Shown: piece by piece, positions 24,601 to 36,279 of the stretch
Layout: every line of letters starts with the position of its first letter
Numbering within the stretch: the stretch's first letter is position 1
Notes under the pieces: model-generated
The model's input: only the letters and a program-made list of their open reading frames with translations
Told to the model about the DNA's origin: nothing
Databases searched by the model: none
Origin: Raffaelea ambrosiae
Taxonomy: Eukaryota; Ascomycota; Sordariomycetes; Ophiostomatales; Ophiostomataceae
Assembly (NCBI GenBank): GCA_002778195.1
Contig: PCDI01000008.1
Coordinates: 1,439,759-1,503,758 of the forward strand
DNA length: 64,000 nucleotides
Direction of reading: 5' to 3'
Translations under genes and position numbers: made by a program

Positions 24601-25547
24601 GCTTATCGAATGATCGAACCCAAATTTCCGCCTTACCTCCCCAACAATATGGAGACCGATTTCTGAAGTTTGTGTCGGGTATCGCTATGTCACCAGAGGA
24701 GGCAGCTTCTGAGGCTAGGGCTCGCGAAGAGGCTGACGCCGTAGCGCGCGCGGCAGCAAATAATCCAACTGCTGTAGCGGCTGGCGAGGAGCCGTCAGAG
24801 AAGGCCTCTTCTTCGGCAGCTGTGGCTTCCGGCCGTGATCAGGTGCAGATAACTGAACAGGGTGGAGGCTGGTCGAACAGTGGCATGCGGCACCGGGTAG
24901 GAGGGGGCTCGTCGCAAGCTGGTCCGGCATCAAATTATGCCCTCCGATCTTCGACATCATCGCAAGCAGGATCCCTGCCGCGCAACTCGGACAGTGGCGA
25001 CATGGCGGCACATCGGGCAGCCGAGCATGAGGCTGAGAAGGCGACGCCACTGAAGGAAAGCGAGCTGACCAATGTACTGCACACGACCGTATCGAGCAGC
25101 TCTGGCACGGTTCTGCCAAGCCTGCTCGTTGCCCCTGGATCGCCTTCAGCAAACTCACACGATCGACGTGAATCGATGCAGCAGCCGGCCCTACCCATTG
25201 TTGACGAGGCCGGTGAAGGATCCTCTACGGGTGACCAGAGCCATAGCAGCTGGGCTAGCAGCCGCAGCGTTGAAAGCGAGTTGCGACCCGTTACACCCGC
25301 CAAGGACGGGCCACCATTCGGCCACACATCAATGGCGCAGCATAGCGACATGCAGGCACCGAACACTCCGACACCGCCGACCACTGGATACCTGAAGCCC
25401 GAGAGCGCCGACAGCGGGTATGGTGTCTCTGGCACACGATCGCGCTCTGGTACCGTTGGCTCTGGACGTAAGATCCGGCCGCAGCTGAGCCGCGACAGCC
25501 TCGACAAGGCTCTACCGCCTCTCCCGCAGATGAGAGGTGCCGCATGA
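21668..25547 (+). CDS. mss4: Phosphatidylinositol 4-phosphate 5-kinase MSS4
   Basis: Exons 21668-23376, 23537-24497 and 24564-25547; total 1217 residues. Joins give KQKSTFDIAGNELVP and DCLTHYGIVKKIEHFWKG, both family-typical. Residues 1 to about 490 are Ser/Pro-rich and disordered. A basic helix follows (EAYRQKRASKRRRMELDD), and then the PIPK kinase domain (about 515-925). It contains PGKSGSFFYFSRD (G-loop), FDLKGSTIGRDF near 706, IMDYSLLVGVHD near 768, and YYLGVIDCLTHYG with the activation-loop KK. The last 290 residues are again disordered, with Ala- and Ser-rich stretches. The enzyme makes PI(4,5)P2 at the plasma membrane and feeds actin organisation, endocytosis and cell-wall signalling. 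Lipid specificity (PI4P) is inferred from the activation loop and from the gene's similarity to MSS4; assignment is firm. Confidence 0.95.
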
Positions 25548-26549
25548 TAACGTGGAAATGCGGAAACGCGGGCATTCACCGGTGAAGAAGACAAGTCGGG
25601 AGAGGCAACCATTGCGAATAAGGTGGAATTCCACCAGCAGTTAAGGGACTGAAGAGTTGTTGTCTTCATGTTCTAGAAACAAACCAACCATGATACCACA
25701 CAATTTTTTCTTTAAATTTTCATTTCTCTTGCATTGACAGCATCACCACCGGGACTCGTTTCGTTTCTTTCGTTTAGTATTAGTCTCCTTCTACCTGTTC
25801 TTTTGTTCTACAGATCTCCATGTCTCCGTCTAGTATCCGTCTCCTTTGTCTTTTATGCCATACCACCAACAATTATCATTCTCACTACTTTCTCTCTTTA
25901 CTTCTGGGTCTTTGTGACCAACTCGTTCATCGTTAGCCTTTTCTCCTTTGTGTCATGGTTCTTTCATTGCGCTCAATTTTCTTTTTATCTTTATTTGTTA
26001 GATCTGGTATTCTGGGACAGCAATGAACCCGCATTCTGCGAACAGATCACCTAGATGGAAGACGCCTATACAGGGAAATGGGAAGGGGAGAGGAGGAGTG
26101 ACCCCGCCCCTAGAGGGCAGAAGACGGAGAAGTGAATGGCACGTCTGTCTAAAATGGAGAATCGAAACATGCCCAGGGCAAAGACAAGATCAATAAACTT
26201 CACGCCAAACAAGCAGAACGAGGAAAAATGGTTCTGCCAGCATGTACACATATTTTTAGGATACAACACCACCCCTCATAGAAATCATTCTTCTGGTTGG
26301 CATTCAACGGACCCTGTATCAATGTGATCTGAATCAATATTCAATCCTCTTCTTGGCGGCTTCCGCAGTTCCTTGATATATAAGAGTGGTTTCGTAGTAT
26401 TCGTATATATAAGTGTATAATCCAAGCCGTACCCATACAACATCCCCGCATCTAAAGTCTGTTCCCTTTTTGTTTTCCATCCACTTCAGAAACGCCGTGA
26501 TCCCATTATTTTGTGTTGTTACAATTTCTGTTTTCCTTGCACTCCTCGG
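25548..26549. other. Convergent intergenic region, MSS4 / COA6
   Basis: About 1 kb containing the 3' UTRs of both genes. The MSS4 side is T/C-rich (25700-26000). AT-rich, TATA-like text (gatatataagagtgg, cgtatatataagtg) occurs near 26370-26420. No coding sequence recognised. Confidence 0.5.
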
Positions 26550-26993
26550 TCATGCCTTCGGGTTCCCGCCAGGACTGGTTTCCACCTGCATTTCGTTGGC
26601 ACCCTGTGCCCGCAGCGCCGCTAACCGCTTTTCTTTTTGGTAGTTGGCTACTCGGTATTTTTTGAAATGGGCGACCTGGAAAGTGTCAGTGGTAGGGTCT
26701 ACTCATGAAGGAGGTTGGCATCTGCCTGTCTCATGTTGCCTGCCTACCCATTGCGCAGCACAGTCCTTCTCCATCACTGCTCCCTCGGTACCGCACACTA
26801 TGGCCGCCGCCTTGGCCCCATCCGACGAGATCGTATCAATAATGTCGTGCTTGTCCAGGCAGGCAAAGTATAGATCGCGGCTCTCCCAACAGCGCTTGCG
26901 CTCGGCGCGCGAGGGCACGGCAGCGCCGGTGCGGATGGCCTCGGCGCGTTTGTCCTCTTGGGAGACGGGCCATATAGACGAGAGGAGGCCCAT
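26550..26993 (-). CDS. coa6: Cytochrome c oxidase assembly factor COA6
   Basis: Two exons, 26993-26748 and 26675-26550, with a 72 bp intron; 123 residues. The N-terminus is MGLLSSIWPVSQEDKR. The twin-cysteine core has CWESRDLYFAC (CX9C) followed by CGTEGAVMEKDC (CX10C), the spacing specific to COA6 within the CHCH/COX6B family. Splicing joins CAAQW to VAHFKKYRVANYQKEKRL, restoring the typical W-V-x-x-F-K-K-x-R tail. The protein has no cleavable presequence. Family members are imported into the mitochondrial intermembrane space by the Mia40 disulfide relay and help deliver copper to Cox2/Sco for complex IV assembly. It is divergently arranged with SYS1. Short and split by an intron, so easily missed. 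Confidence 0.92.
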
Positions 26994-27886
26994 GGCGAAG
27001 GCGCGAACAAAAAAAAAGGGAAGGGTAATTAACGGATAGGTAGTTACTTATCGTAAAGGGATTGTCGAGAGACGTCTGTTTGAAAGTCTTCCCACGCCAC
27101 GATAGCCTATTGGTGAAAAGTCGTCAGTGGCTTTCGGCTCCAGTTGCCCCTCTCTTTCTACTTCACCTATCAGCGGCATAATCCAGGGCGGTGTAAGCTG
27201 TTCTAGACTGGGCACGGGTTGACCCAACAAGAACAGACTCTCAAAAGACAGTAAGGAACTACAACGGCACCGGACTTTAGAGCCCCAGCCGCAGGGACCC
27301 CCTAAATTACTGCTTGATTTTGCACTTACTGGGTCCCTCTTCCTAAGGCTGTTCTCGCGCTAGGCATCGTCTTTCTCAACAGCTTTCTTGCCCTTCTTAC
27401 TCTCGTCTTTGCGATACAGCGAATGAGAACACGTGTGACGTTCGCACGCCCACGCCCTGCGCTTCTTGCATCGCCCTGCGGTTGCTGAGCGAATCTGTTT
27501 CTTTCTTAGTTTGATTTTTCTTTCTTTGCGACAGCGACTTTTTCCTTCACGTCCCATCGGCTCCTTGTTCGCGACTCGACCGGCTCTCCAAATTTCGGTT
27601 CTTCTTCCGTGCTGTCTCCTATTTTCTGCAGCTGTCCTCTCGCGAATCTTCATAAGCTTTCTTCGAAGCCGGACGCTCTTGTGTGTGTGCGCGCGCACAC
27701 ACACACACACACACACGCACACGCCCTCTCCCTCCCACATACACAATCCGTCATGCTCCCTCGGTAGCTCGGGCACCGTCCTCTTTCCTAGTCTTCGCAA
27801 ACCACAAGACTCTTTCACAATCGGCAATTTAATATAACTCAACCACAACACCAGCATCCACACCAGCATCCACACCCTCCCCAACT
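26994..27886. promoter_or_regulatory. Shared divergent region, COA6 / SYS1
   Basis: 893 bp between the two start codons. The SYS1 half is C/T-rich and carries a long alternating purine-pyrimidine tract; just before the SYS1 ATG the sequence ACACCAGCATCC is repeated in tandem (about 27847-27872). No gene seen inside. Confidence 0.55.
27681..27724. repeat. 44-bp alternating purine-pyrimidine tract, (GT)n(GC)n(AC)n
   Basis: GT repeats, then GC repeats, then about a dozen AC repeats with one GC interruption, strictly alternating for 44 bp. The first 24 bp are self-complementary, so both a hairpin and Z-DNA are possible. It lies about 160 bp upstream of the SYS1 ATG. Confidence 0.9.
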
Positions 27887-28658
27887 ATGGCCCGCCGTCG
27901 AAGGCCGCGCCGCTCCGGCGCCCTTACCGAACTGCCGCCTCTTAAGATCCTCTCCCAGATCGCCATCCTACAAGCCGTCTTCTATGCCACCGCCGCGCCG
28001 CTGATGCTCTTCACCGCGTTGGTTTCCGGCCGGCCCTTCTCACTTGACCTTGTATTTGGTTGGAGCGCTGTCCGCGGCGACACGACGCAGGGATACCTGG
28101 TGGCCTTTATCTGGATTCTTGCTGGTGGACTCTTTAGGTAAGCTGATCAGCCTGGAGACGACTTGTGTCTTGTCTACCGAGACTTGGCTGTTACTTGGAA
28201 TGTCTATCAGGATGCTGACACTACTGCTCACTTCCAGCTCCGTCGCCATCGTCATCTTTGTCCGCCGATCGAAGCTTGTACTCGACTTCGCCCTCACCCT
28301 ACACGCTGTTCATCTTTTCGTCGTGTTCCTCTACACCGGCTCTGTTCCACTCAACCTGGCCTGGTGGATCACCATGGCGATCTCTAGTGCGATTGCTGTC
28401 GCTCTGGGCACATGGGGCTGTCAATACCGTGAGCTGCGGCCGATATCATTCGGTGGTGGAGGATCTTCAGGTACCGCAGGAGGCGACGGTGCCGCTGCAG
28501 GCAATGGAGAAGGCAGCAGCAACGCGGCCGGAGACGAAGTCACCGGAGACGAGGAGCAAGGCTTCAGTCGCGGCCGGGGCCGAGTTCGGGGCCGCGACGG
28601 GGCTGGCGAATATGAAATGGTGCCCGTGAAAACGGGCGAAAACAGTCGAACGGACTAA
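27887..28658 (+). CDS. sys1: Golgi integral membrane protein SYS1
   Basis: Exons 27887-28137 and 28238-28658 with a 100 bp intron; 223 residues. Key text: LPPLKILSQIAILQAVFY, SLDLVFGWSAVRGDTTQGY, and after the intron SSVAIVIFVRRSKLVLDFALTLH, then WWITMAISSAIAVALGTWGC and YRELRPISFGGG. Four hydrophobic segments span the membrane; the C-terminus is a Gly/Ala-rich and then RGRGRVRGRDG tail. In the family, SYS1 sits in the trans-Golgi and recruits the small GTPase Arl3 (and through it Arl1 and golgins). The acceptor at 28237 was preferred because it keeps the spacing of transmembrane segment 2 like that of homologues and has a branch-like TGCTGAC about 20 bp upstream. An alternative acceptor at 28210 is also in frame and would insert nine residues (MLTLLLTSS). 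Confidence 0.92.
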
Positions 28659-30115
28659 TTCAATATGTTTTTTTGTTGTCCTGTCTCGATAGATCTTCCC
28701 GGGACTGTCTTCTTTTCTCTTCTGACCGCACTGCCGTGTATTGTTTTCGATTTTTTCTCTTTTCGACTCTTTTCTTTTCTGTCCTGTTTTTTCCTTGCTT
28801 CCTTTACTGTATTTTTATATCTGCTCCCAGGGAGAGCATGCATTTGGGGGCTCTTTGGAAGTTTTTTTCTTTCTTTCTTTTTTTTTTTTTTTTTGGCGTT
28901 TTCGGGGTAGACATGGGAAAGATGACCTGATGGCGATTTGCTCTCGTCTCGCAAAAAAGTAGAAATACGTGAAGGCAAGGCCAACATTGTTCTGGATAAC
29001 CTTTTGCATTTCATTTCATTTTCTCATTTCGTCCATGTCGATCCTACGTCGAGCGTGATTTTGTTCTTAGATGTGACAAGCTATCTACCAACTGCCTCTG
29101 TCAAACAGGCCGCTATGACGGGAGGTTACTGATTAGTATCAGTAAGTCTTCTATGTTTCCTGCAAGTTCCATCGTTCTTCCGTAGCTCATGGGCTTGGTT
29201 TGATCTGAATTTTAAATTGACCAATACTCATTGTCGCGAAGGCGAATGCCCCAGCTCGTGTTATTTGGTATTGGCCGGCCATCAGGGCCAGGAGGACACC
29301 GTAGACCAGGCAGATCAGACAAGCCACTCTCGCCTCTCCCTCCTCTCCCTCCTCTCTCGCCTCCCTCGCCTCCCTCGCCGTCTCTTCCAGGTGTGCAATC
29401 ACGCCCAGACAAAAATTTCTTTGTCTCCTGTGGCAGCTTTATAACAAGTATGCTGCGATTAATGGAGACGAGGCTGTAGTGTGAAGTGAGCAAGGTTGCA
29501 AGAACATTTTTTTATTTTTTTGAGGAGCATTAAGGAAAGATTGCAAGAACAATCAAGTCACGGGGCCGTGTATCCGGGGAAATGATGGGTAGCACAAGTA
29601 CTCGTAGCACAAAGTGTTAGAAGTGCAGGCTATTATCCATGCATAAGCTGCCAATGGCCACCCAGGAAACAAGGGACACGGAAGGGAGAAGAATCGTGCT
29701 GGGAAATAAACAGCACTGTGACTCTCGTATGTCACCTTGTTAAAATTAAACAGGAGCGGGAAAGCACGATGCCACGATGGAAAGTGAAAAAAGAACAGTG
29801 CCGAGAAATGTACTGGTTAATTCGCCCCTTGTTCCCTATGCAGAGACAATTGCCCATGGTAACACCCAACCCCATGAAGAAAATTAAAAAAGAATAAAAG
29901 ACTCGTTACGCCAATTAATGGGTAATCCCGGCACTGCCCAAAGAACCAGGAAACCATTGAATCGTGGGCACCATGAAACTCCTGGATTTTTTTTTTTTGC
30001 GTCACACGCCGTCTTCGAGATCGATCAATTTCCCCTCCTGATACGCACAGACAAGAGCTTCTTGAGCAATGTCTGCAGCAGCAGCAACTTCAAACGTGGA
30101 GGTGGCGCTGACATG
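28659..30115. other. Convergent intergenic region, SYS1 / ELYS-like
   Basis: 1.46 kb without a recognisable gene. It has T-rich 3' flank of SYS1 (28740-28890), an imperfect CTC/CCTCG polypyrimidine tract at about 29330-29385, one GTACTCGTA at 29598-29606, and A/T-runs before the ELYS-like stop codon. Confidence 0.5.
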
Positions 30116-31213
30116 CTATTGCTCCACGCGACCTCCTGTTCCGCTGCCCTGTTTGAATCCTTGTAGTACCATGCCCCATGGTCCGCCTGGGCTCTTGCCT
30201 TCCCCGACACCAAGGTCGCCCGATACAATCTTCTTCATGATCATGGTGTCCTTGGATTTTTTCAGTTTACGGCCATCACCTGCTGTGAGGTACTCTCGAA
30301 ACCAGGTCTCCTCTTCGCTGTTCAAGGGCAGGCTGATCAGCTCCGAGGAGCGGCTCGCCACGTCCAAATCGCTGCCGGTGCCTTTCAGCACCGAGGCAAT
30401 CAGCCGCTGGAACAGCTGGCGCCGCGCTGGATCCGGGTACTTGCGTGTGTAGTAAAATGCCTGCGTCACGTCGGTGTATGCGATGGCTTCAAATAGTAGC
30501 TCCAGCGCTTCTTGTGTCTTGAGCACCGGTTGGGCGGCATGGTAGTAGGCCAGGGCCAGGCTGTAGTCGTGGCCCTCTGCGTGTCGGACGAGCACAGAAA
30601 CGATGTTATCGGCAAACTCAGGAAGAAGAGACGGATGGGCCAAGTATTCGAGTGCGACCTGAGTGGAGGAAGCCGGGTTAGCTCGCAACTTGGGCAAACA
30701 AAGAGAAGATTTCAGATCAAGTGGGCATACAACAAAACGTACATTGAACTGGAGCCGGTCCAGATGCCAGAGACCTCCCATAAAGATTTGGTAGCGCTTA
30801 GGCATGCCAGTCTGTGACGCAAAGTTTTCTGACAGCTTTGATCGCGGGCTCATGCCTTCATCGTGATCTAAGAGGAGGTAATATAGAGCCGAGAGCTTGT
30901 GGTGCGTAGACATCTTAGAGTTTAAGATCTGCTGGGAGAGCTCCTTGAGGCCACGGACGTCTCTTGGAGGGTACATCTTAACTGAAAATGGAAAGACAGA
31001 GTCAGAAGAGGCCTTCTTCTCGGGAGCAGTGATTCGTGTGTCAAGCTTACCTTTGGTGATGCCTAGTGCTGTGAAAACCCGGTCGACGAAGAGCACGCCG
31101 CCCAGGCTCTTCCGTTTCGACTCAATGTCGCGGTTAACATGCTGGTCGTATGGAAAATTGTCACCATTCCCAAATATATCGGCGAAGTTTCGGTAATCTA
31201 CCCGCGACGTCAT
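30116..31213 (-). CDS. ELYS-like domain protein (nuclear pore complex assembly; Ely5-type)
   Basis: Proposed exons are 31213-31051, 30981-30743 and 30658-30116, giving 314 residues. The frame is open right through both introns (69 and 84 bp, multiples of three). They were still called introns because they have GTAAGC/GTACGT donors and CAG acceptors and because removal joins ALGITKVKMYPPRDVRG and DRLQFNVALEYLAHPSLLPE, the uninterrupted family pattern. The helical ELYS-like domain (Pfam PF13934 type) runs from about residue 60 to 270: KLSALYYLLLDHD, RYQIFMGGLWHLDRLQF, LALAYYHAAQPVL, TDVTQAFYYTRKYPDP, and EEETWFREYL. Fission yeast Ely5 and animal ELYS associate with the Nup107-160 (Y) complex and help pore assembly; fungal forms have only this domain. 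The C-terminus is Gly-rich. It shares a 372 bp divergent promoter with SMC4. Confidence 0.88.
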   Translation of the reverse strand: MTSRVDYRNFADIFGNGDNFPYDQHVNRDIESKRKSLGGVLFVDRVFTALGITKGKLDTRITAPEKKASSDSVFPFSVKMYPPRDVRGLKELSQQILNSKMSTHHKLSALYYLLLDHDEGMSPRSKLSENFASQTGMPKRYQIFMGGLWHLDRLQFNVRFVVCPLDLKSSLCLPKLRANPASSTQVALEYLAHPSLLPEFADNIVSVLVRHAEGHDYSLALAYYHAAQPVLKTQEALELLFEAIAYTDVTQAFYYTRKYPDPARRQLFQRLIASVLKGTGSDLDVASRSSELISLPLNSEEETWFREYLTAGDGRKLKKSKDTMIMKKIVSGDLGVGEGKSPGGPWGMVLQGFKQGSGTGGRVEQ

Positions 31214-31585
31214 GGCTGTAGAATTGAGTCTGTGGTGTTGCGATCACACAGACGCGGCTCGCTTTTTTAAGCTGTTGAAGCTGTTTGACCAGTCGAGAAC
31301 CCGTATATACATGTATGACTAATTAGTTATCCACGTGAGCACAAGTTTAGTAGTGTTTGTTTACGACCCAAAACGGAAATCGCAAAGTCAACAATAAGCG
31401 GGGCAACGCCTTCGCAACCTGCCGCGGAGTCGCGCTTTAGCTTTTCTTACTGCATCTGTGTTGACCATAGACACCGTATTTTTGCATTTGCGCAGGTCTG
31501 AAGGCGTGACTTTCTCGGGTTCCCCCCCATTGCTGCTATCTTCTTCTGCTTCAACTGCTTTGCATTTCCCTTCGCCACTTTCACC
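31214..31585. promoter_or_regulatory. Compact divergent promoter, ELYS-like / SMC4
   Basis: Only 372 bp separate the start codons of two nuclear-structure genes. A CACGTG-type E-box core (tccacgtgagc) occurs near 31331. Co-regulation is plausible but inferred only from arrangement. Confidence 0.55.
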
Positions 31586-34500
31586 ATGGCGACCCGCGCA
31601 ACCCGACGCGTGACGAGGCGGACAGCCGCCATCATTGAATCCGACGATGAAATCGCAGACACGACTCCAAAGGTCGTCGCACGGAAAGACGATGATGATT
31701 ACACACCAGCGACTGTACGCAGCCCAAGACGATCGACTGCTGGGCGTCGTAAGACTATCGCCGAAGAGCCAACATCACCGAGGAAGGCTGCTCCCCGGCG
31801 GAGGACCCGTGCTTCGATGGCCCTGAGCGTCGAGCCCAGCGAGGTGTTTGATCCCGAGCAGACAACGGCCACGATTGAAGACACTGAGCCGGTCAAGCCG
31901 GTAATGCGGAAGAGGAAGAGTGTGGCGCCCAAGTCCGTGGCCAAGGAAGAGACTCCTGAGGCGTCTCCTCCGCGGACGCCACAGGCGACTGTCTCTCCCC
32001 AGCCAGAACAGGCGGACGTGACAGCAACGCCCTTGGCAGACATCACCGTCACGGTTGTCAACGAGCAGAACAAACAGCCAGAAGAAGTCACGACGGCAGT
32101 CAAGCCGATCCGTGCTATGGACACCATCCTCGAAAAGCCCATGGACATCGTGCTCAAGTCGCGGACGATGACCAACATCCCGACCGTCGAGCCGGCACCA
32201 CCTAAATCGCGTACGGTCATCACCTACCTGATCCTGAACAACTTCAAGAGTTATGCGGGGCGCCAGGAGGTTGGCCCTTTCCACGCATCCTTCTCTTCCG
32301 TGGTCGGCCCCAACGGTTCTGGCAAGTCCAACGTCATCGACTCGCTCCTGTTTGTCTTTGGCTTCCGCGCCAGCAAGATGCGCCAAGGCAAGCTGTCTGC
32401 CCTCATCCACAACTCTGCTCAGTACCCGAACCTTGAGTACTGCGAGGTTGCTGTCCACTTTCGGGAGGTCATGGATCTGGTAAGTGTCATCCACATTCAG
32501 CGATTCTGTCTGTATCTGATTGTTGCTAACACGGGGGATCGATAGCCCACTGGAGGCTCGGAAGTCGTCCCCAACTCGGACCTTGTCATCTCTCGTAAGG
32601 CCTTCCGCAACAACTCGAGCACATACTACATTGACGGCAAAGCATCCAACTTCACCACCGTCACCACTCTCCTCCGCGACCGTGGCGTGGACTTGGATCA
32701 CAAGCGTTTCCTCATTCTACAGGGTGAGGTTGAATCCATTGCCCAGATGAAGCCAAAGGCCGGCAATGAGCACGAAGATGGTCTCCTTGAGTATCTGGAG
32801 GACATCATCGGTACATCCAAGTACAAGACGCCAATCGAGGAGGCTGCCACGGAGGTTGAGACGCTCAACGACATCTGTATGGAGAAGAGCGGACGCGTCC
32901 AGCACGTGGAGAAAGAGAAGAACAGCCTCGAAGACAAGAAAAACAAGGCCATAGCGTACATCCGCGACGAGAACGAGCTTGCCATGAAACAGTCCTCTCT
33001 ATACCAGATCTACATCAACGAATGCACCGATAATGTTGTGGTTACAGAAGAAGCCATTGCGCAGATGCAAGCTGAGCTGGATGCCGAGCTCGAGAAGCAT
33101 CACGGCAGCGAGCAGGTGATCAAGCAGCTGGAGAAATCCTATGCCAAGGGAAGCAAGCAATTTGAGGCCCAAGATAAGGAGACACAGCAGCTGGTCAAGG
33201 ACATGGCTAAGCTCGATCAGGAGCGCGTCAAGTTCGAGGAGAAGCGCAAATTTCTCAACGACAAGCGCAAGAAGCTCGACAAGACTATCGCCAACGCGGA
33301 GAAGTCAGCCACCGAGGCTGATGAGACAATTGAGCAGTGCACGGAGGAGATCCAAACGCGCTCCGAGGAAATTTCCCAGCTAGAGGCTCGGATCCAAGAG
33401 GAGGAAGCCGAACTTGTTCACATCCGCGACAGCTTAAAGGGCAAAACTCAGGCGTTTTCGGACAAGATCGCCGCCAAACAGAAGTCTCTCGAGCCTTGGA
33501 ATGAGAAACTCAACCAGAAACAGTCGGCCATTGCCGTGGCTGAGAGCGAGTTGGCCATTCTGAAAGAGAAGGCGACTGCTGGAGCCACAGCCCTCGAAGA
33601 GATGGGGTCCAAGGTTGCTAGTATCGAGGAAGGCCGGGCCACCAAGGTTGAGGAACTCAAGGAGTGCCAGGTCGAAAAGGCACGTCTCGAAAGGGAAGCC
33701 GGGAAGGTGGAGGCAGAGCTCGAGAGCCTGGCCCAGCAAGAACCAAAGATTCGGGCAAAGGTTTCCCATGTCCGCCAAAAGGCTGACGAGGCACGGTCCA
33801 GTCTGTCGCAAACTCAGACACAAGGCAACGTTCTCACCGCGCTTATGCGCATGATGGAGTCTGGTCGAATTGAGGGCTTCCACGGCCGACTGGGCAACTT
33901 GGGCACCATCGACCAGAAGTACGATGTGGCCATCTCCACGGCCTGTCCATCGCTGGACAACTTTGTCACCGACACAGTTGAGGCTGGCCAGCAGTGCATC
34001 GAGTACTTGCGCAAGACCAATCTTGGCCGTGGCAACTTTATCTGCCTGGATAAGCTTCGCTCGCGCGATCTGTCAGCCATCCAGACACCAGAGAATGCAC
34101 CCAGGCTGTTCGACCTCATCAAAGCCAAGGAGGATCGGTTCCGGCCTGCTTTTTACCACGCTCTTCAAGACACTCTGGTGGCGACTGACTTAGCCCAGGC
34201 GAACCGCATTGCCTACGGTGCCCGGCGGTGGCGCGTTGTGACCCTGGACGGCGAGCTGATCGACAAGTCTGGTACTATGTCCGGTGGTGGCACGACGGTC
34301 AAGAAGGGACTGATGTCTTCGAAGCTGGTGCCTGACACGACAAAGGAGCAGGTGGCCAAGCTCGAGATGGACCGCGACATGCTGGAGCAGCGTTTCCAGG
34401 ATTTCCAAGACCGTCAGCGTGAGCTGGAGGGTCGGCTTCGTTTTCTCAAGGAGCAGATTCCGCAGATGGAGACGCAGATGCAAAAGATTGAGCTCGAGAT

Positions 34501-36279
34501 CAGCAGTGCTGCGAAAAACCTGGCTGATGCCCAGCGCCGCATCAAGGAACTCAGCAAGGAACACCAGCCTTCGCAGTCAGATGATAGCCGGATCGCTGCC
34601 CTGGAGAAGGAGATCACCAAGCTCAACAAGGAGGTGGAGAAGCTTCATGCTGAAATGTCCAGTGTGGAAGATGAGATCAAATCTCTGCAGGGCAAGATCA
34701 TGGAAGTGGGCGGCGAGAAGTTGCGGGCACAACGCGCCAAGATCGACACTAGCAAGGAGGAGCTTGCCTCGCACAACGAGGAGATTTCCAATGCTGAGGT
34801 TCGCAAGGCCAAGGCGGAGAAACAGCGCACCAAGTTACAGAAGGATCACGTCAAGGCCACCAAGGAAATCGAAGCGGCGACGCGCGATCTGGAGAGCCTG
34901 GAAGAGGAGATCCAGAATCAAGGCGACAAAGCCGAGTCATTTAAGGCAGCCGTCGAGGAAGCCAAGGAGGCGCTCAAGGTGAAGAAACAGGAGCTGGCGG
35001 AGCTCAAGTCGGAGCTGGACGAGAAAACAGCCGAGCTCAACACGACTCGCGGACTCGAGATTGAGATGCGCAACAAGCTCGACGAGAGCAACAAAGTCCT
35101 GTCGGAGAACCAGAGACAGCTCGTGTACTGGGAAAACAAGTTGTCGAAGCTGCGGCTGCAAGATGTCCACGACTTGGAGTTCCCGCGTTCGGCTATCAAG
35201 ACAGAGCCCGACGCAGAAGCTGCTGCTGCCGATGACGAGGCAGGTGCAACTGCTGATGCAGCCGATGCCAGCCAAGCATCTGAGCAGGCTGGTGACGCCA
35301 CGGTTGTGCGGATAAGCAGAGAGGCATCTGCCGAAGCGTCGAATGACAGCAACACTCCGCCGCTCGAGCTCACACGCTACAGCAAGGACGAGCTGGCAGA
35401 CATGGACAAGACGACGCTCAAGGGCGAGATTGCGGCCCTGGAGGAGAAGACGCAGAACACGAGCGTGGACCTGGGCGTGCTGGCTGAGTACCGGCGCCGC
35501 GTGGAGGAGCACGCATCGCGGTCGTCGGATCTGGCGACGGCAGTGCGCCAGCGCGACACGGCCAAGAAGCGGTGTGACGATCTGCGGCGTCTGCGGCTGG
35601 AGGGCTTCATGGAGGGCTTCAGCCTGATCTCGCTGCGTCTCAAGGAAATGTACCAGATGATCACGATGGGTGGCAATGCGGAGCTGGAGCTGGTGGACTC
35701 TCTCGATCCATTCTCGGAGGGCATCCTCTTCAGCGTGATGCCGCCGAAGAAGTCGTGGAAGAATATTAGTAACCTGTCGGGTGGTGAGAAGACGCTGAGT
35801 AGTCTGGCGCTGGTGTTTGCGCTGCACCACTACAAGCCGACGCCGCTGTATGTGATGGACGAGATTGACGCCGCGTTGGACTTCCGAAATGTGAGTGCTA
35901 GAGTACTTATTGTTTTGTTCTGTCTTTTTTGTTTCTGTTTTACTTGTTTGCTGTCCTGGTCTTCAGGCTAACCTTTCAGGTCTCCATCGTCGCCAACTAC
36001 ATCAAGGAGCGGACCAAGAACGCACAGTTCATTGTCATTTCTCTGCGGAACAACATGTTCGAACTGGCTGCCCGGCTGGTGGGCGTGTACAAGGTCAACC
36101 ACATGACGAAGAGCGTGACGATTGAGAACCGCGACTACATTGTGCGGCAGGGCCGGTCGAACCAGCAACAATTGCCCCATCGTCAACAGCCACAGCAGCA
36201 GCAACAACCAGCTGTCGCCCAGACGCCAGTCCGGCCACAGACCCACCCGAACATCGGCCAACTGGCGTCGCCACCTTGA
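31586..36279 (+). CDS. smc4: Condensin ATPase subunit SMC4
   Basis: Exons 31586-32479, 32546-35890 and 35980-36279; 1512 residues. Residues 1-205 are a disordered basic, Ser/Thr/Pro-rich tail with many SP/TP sites (candidate CDK targets). The ATPase head starts at SRTVITYLILNNFKSYAG; Walker A is GPNGSGKSN near 241; QGEVESIAQMKPK is the Q-loop, typical of SMC4. Two long coiled coils flank a hinge at about 730-880 (EGFHGRLGNLGTIDQKYDVA ... DGELIDKSGTMSGGG). The C-terminal head has NLSGGEKTLSSLAL near 1374 and Walker B YVMDEIDAALDFRN near 1400. The second intron splits FRN|VSIVANYIKERT. The C-terminus is Gln-rich. An Asp/Ala-rich loop near nt 35200-35300 interrupts the second coil. SMC4 pairs with SMC2 to compact mitotic chromosomes. 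Confidence 0.97.
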
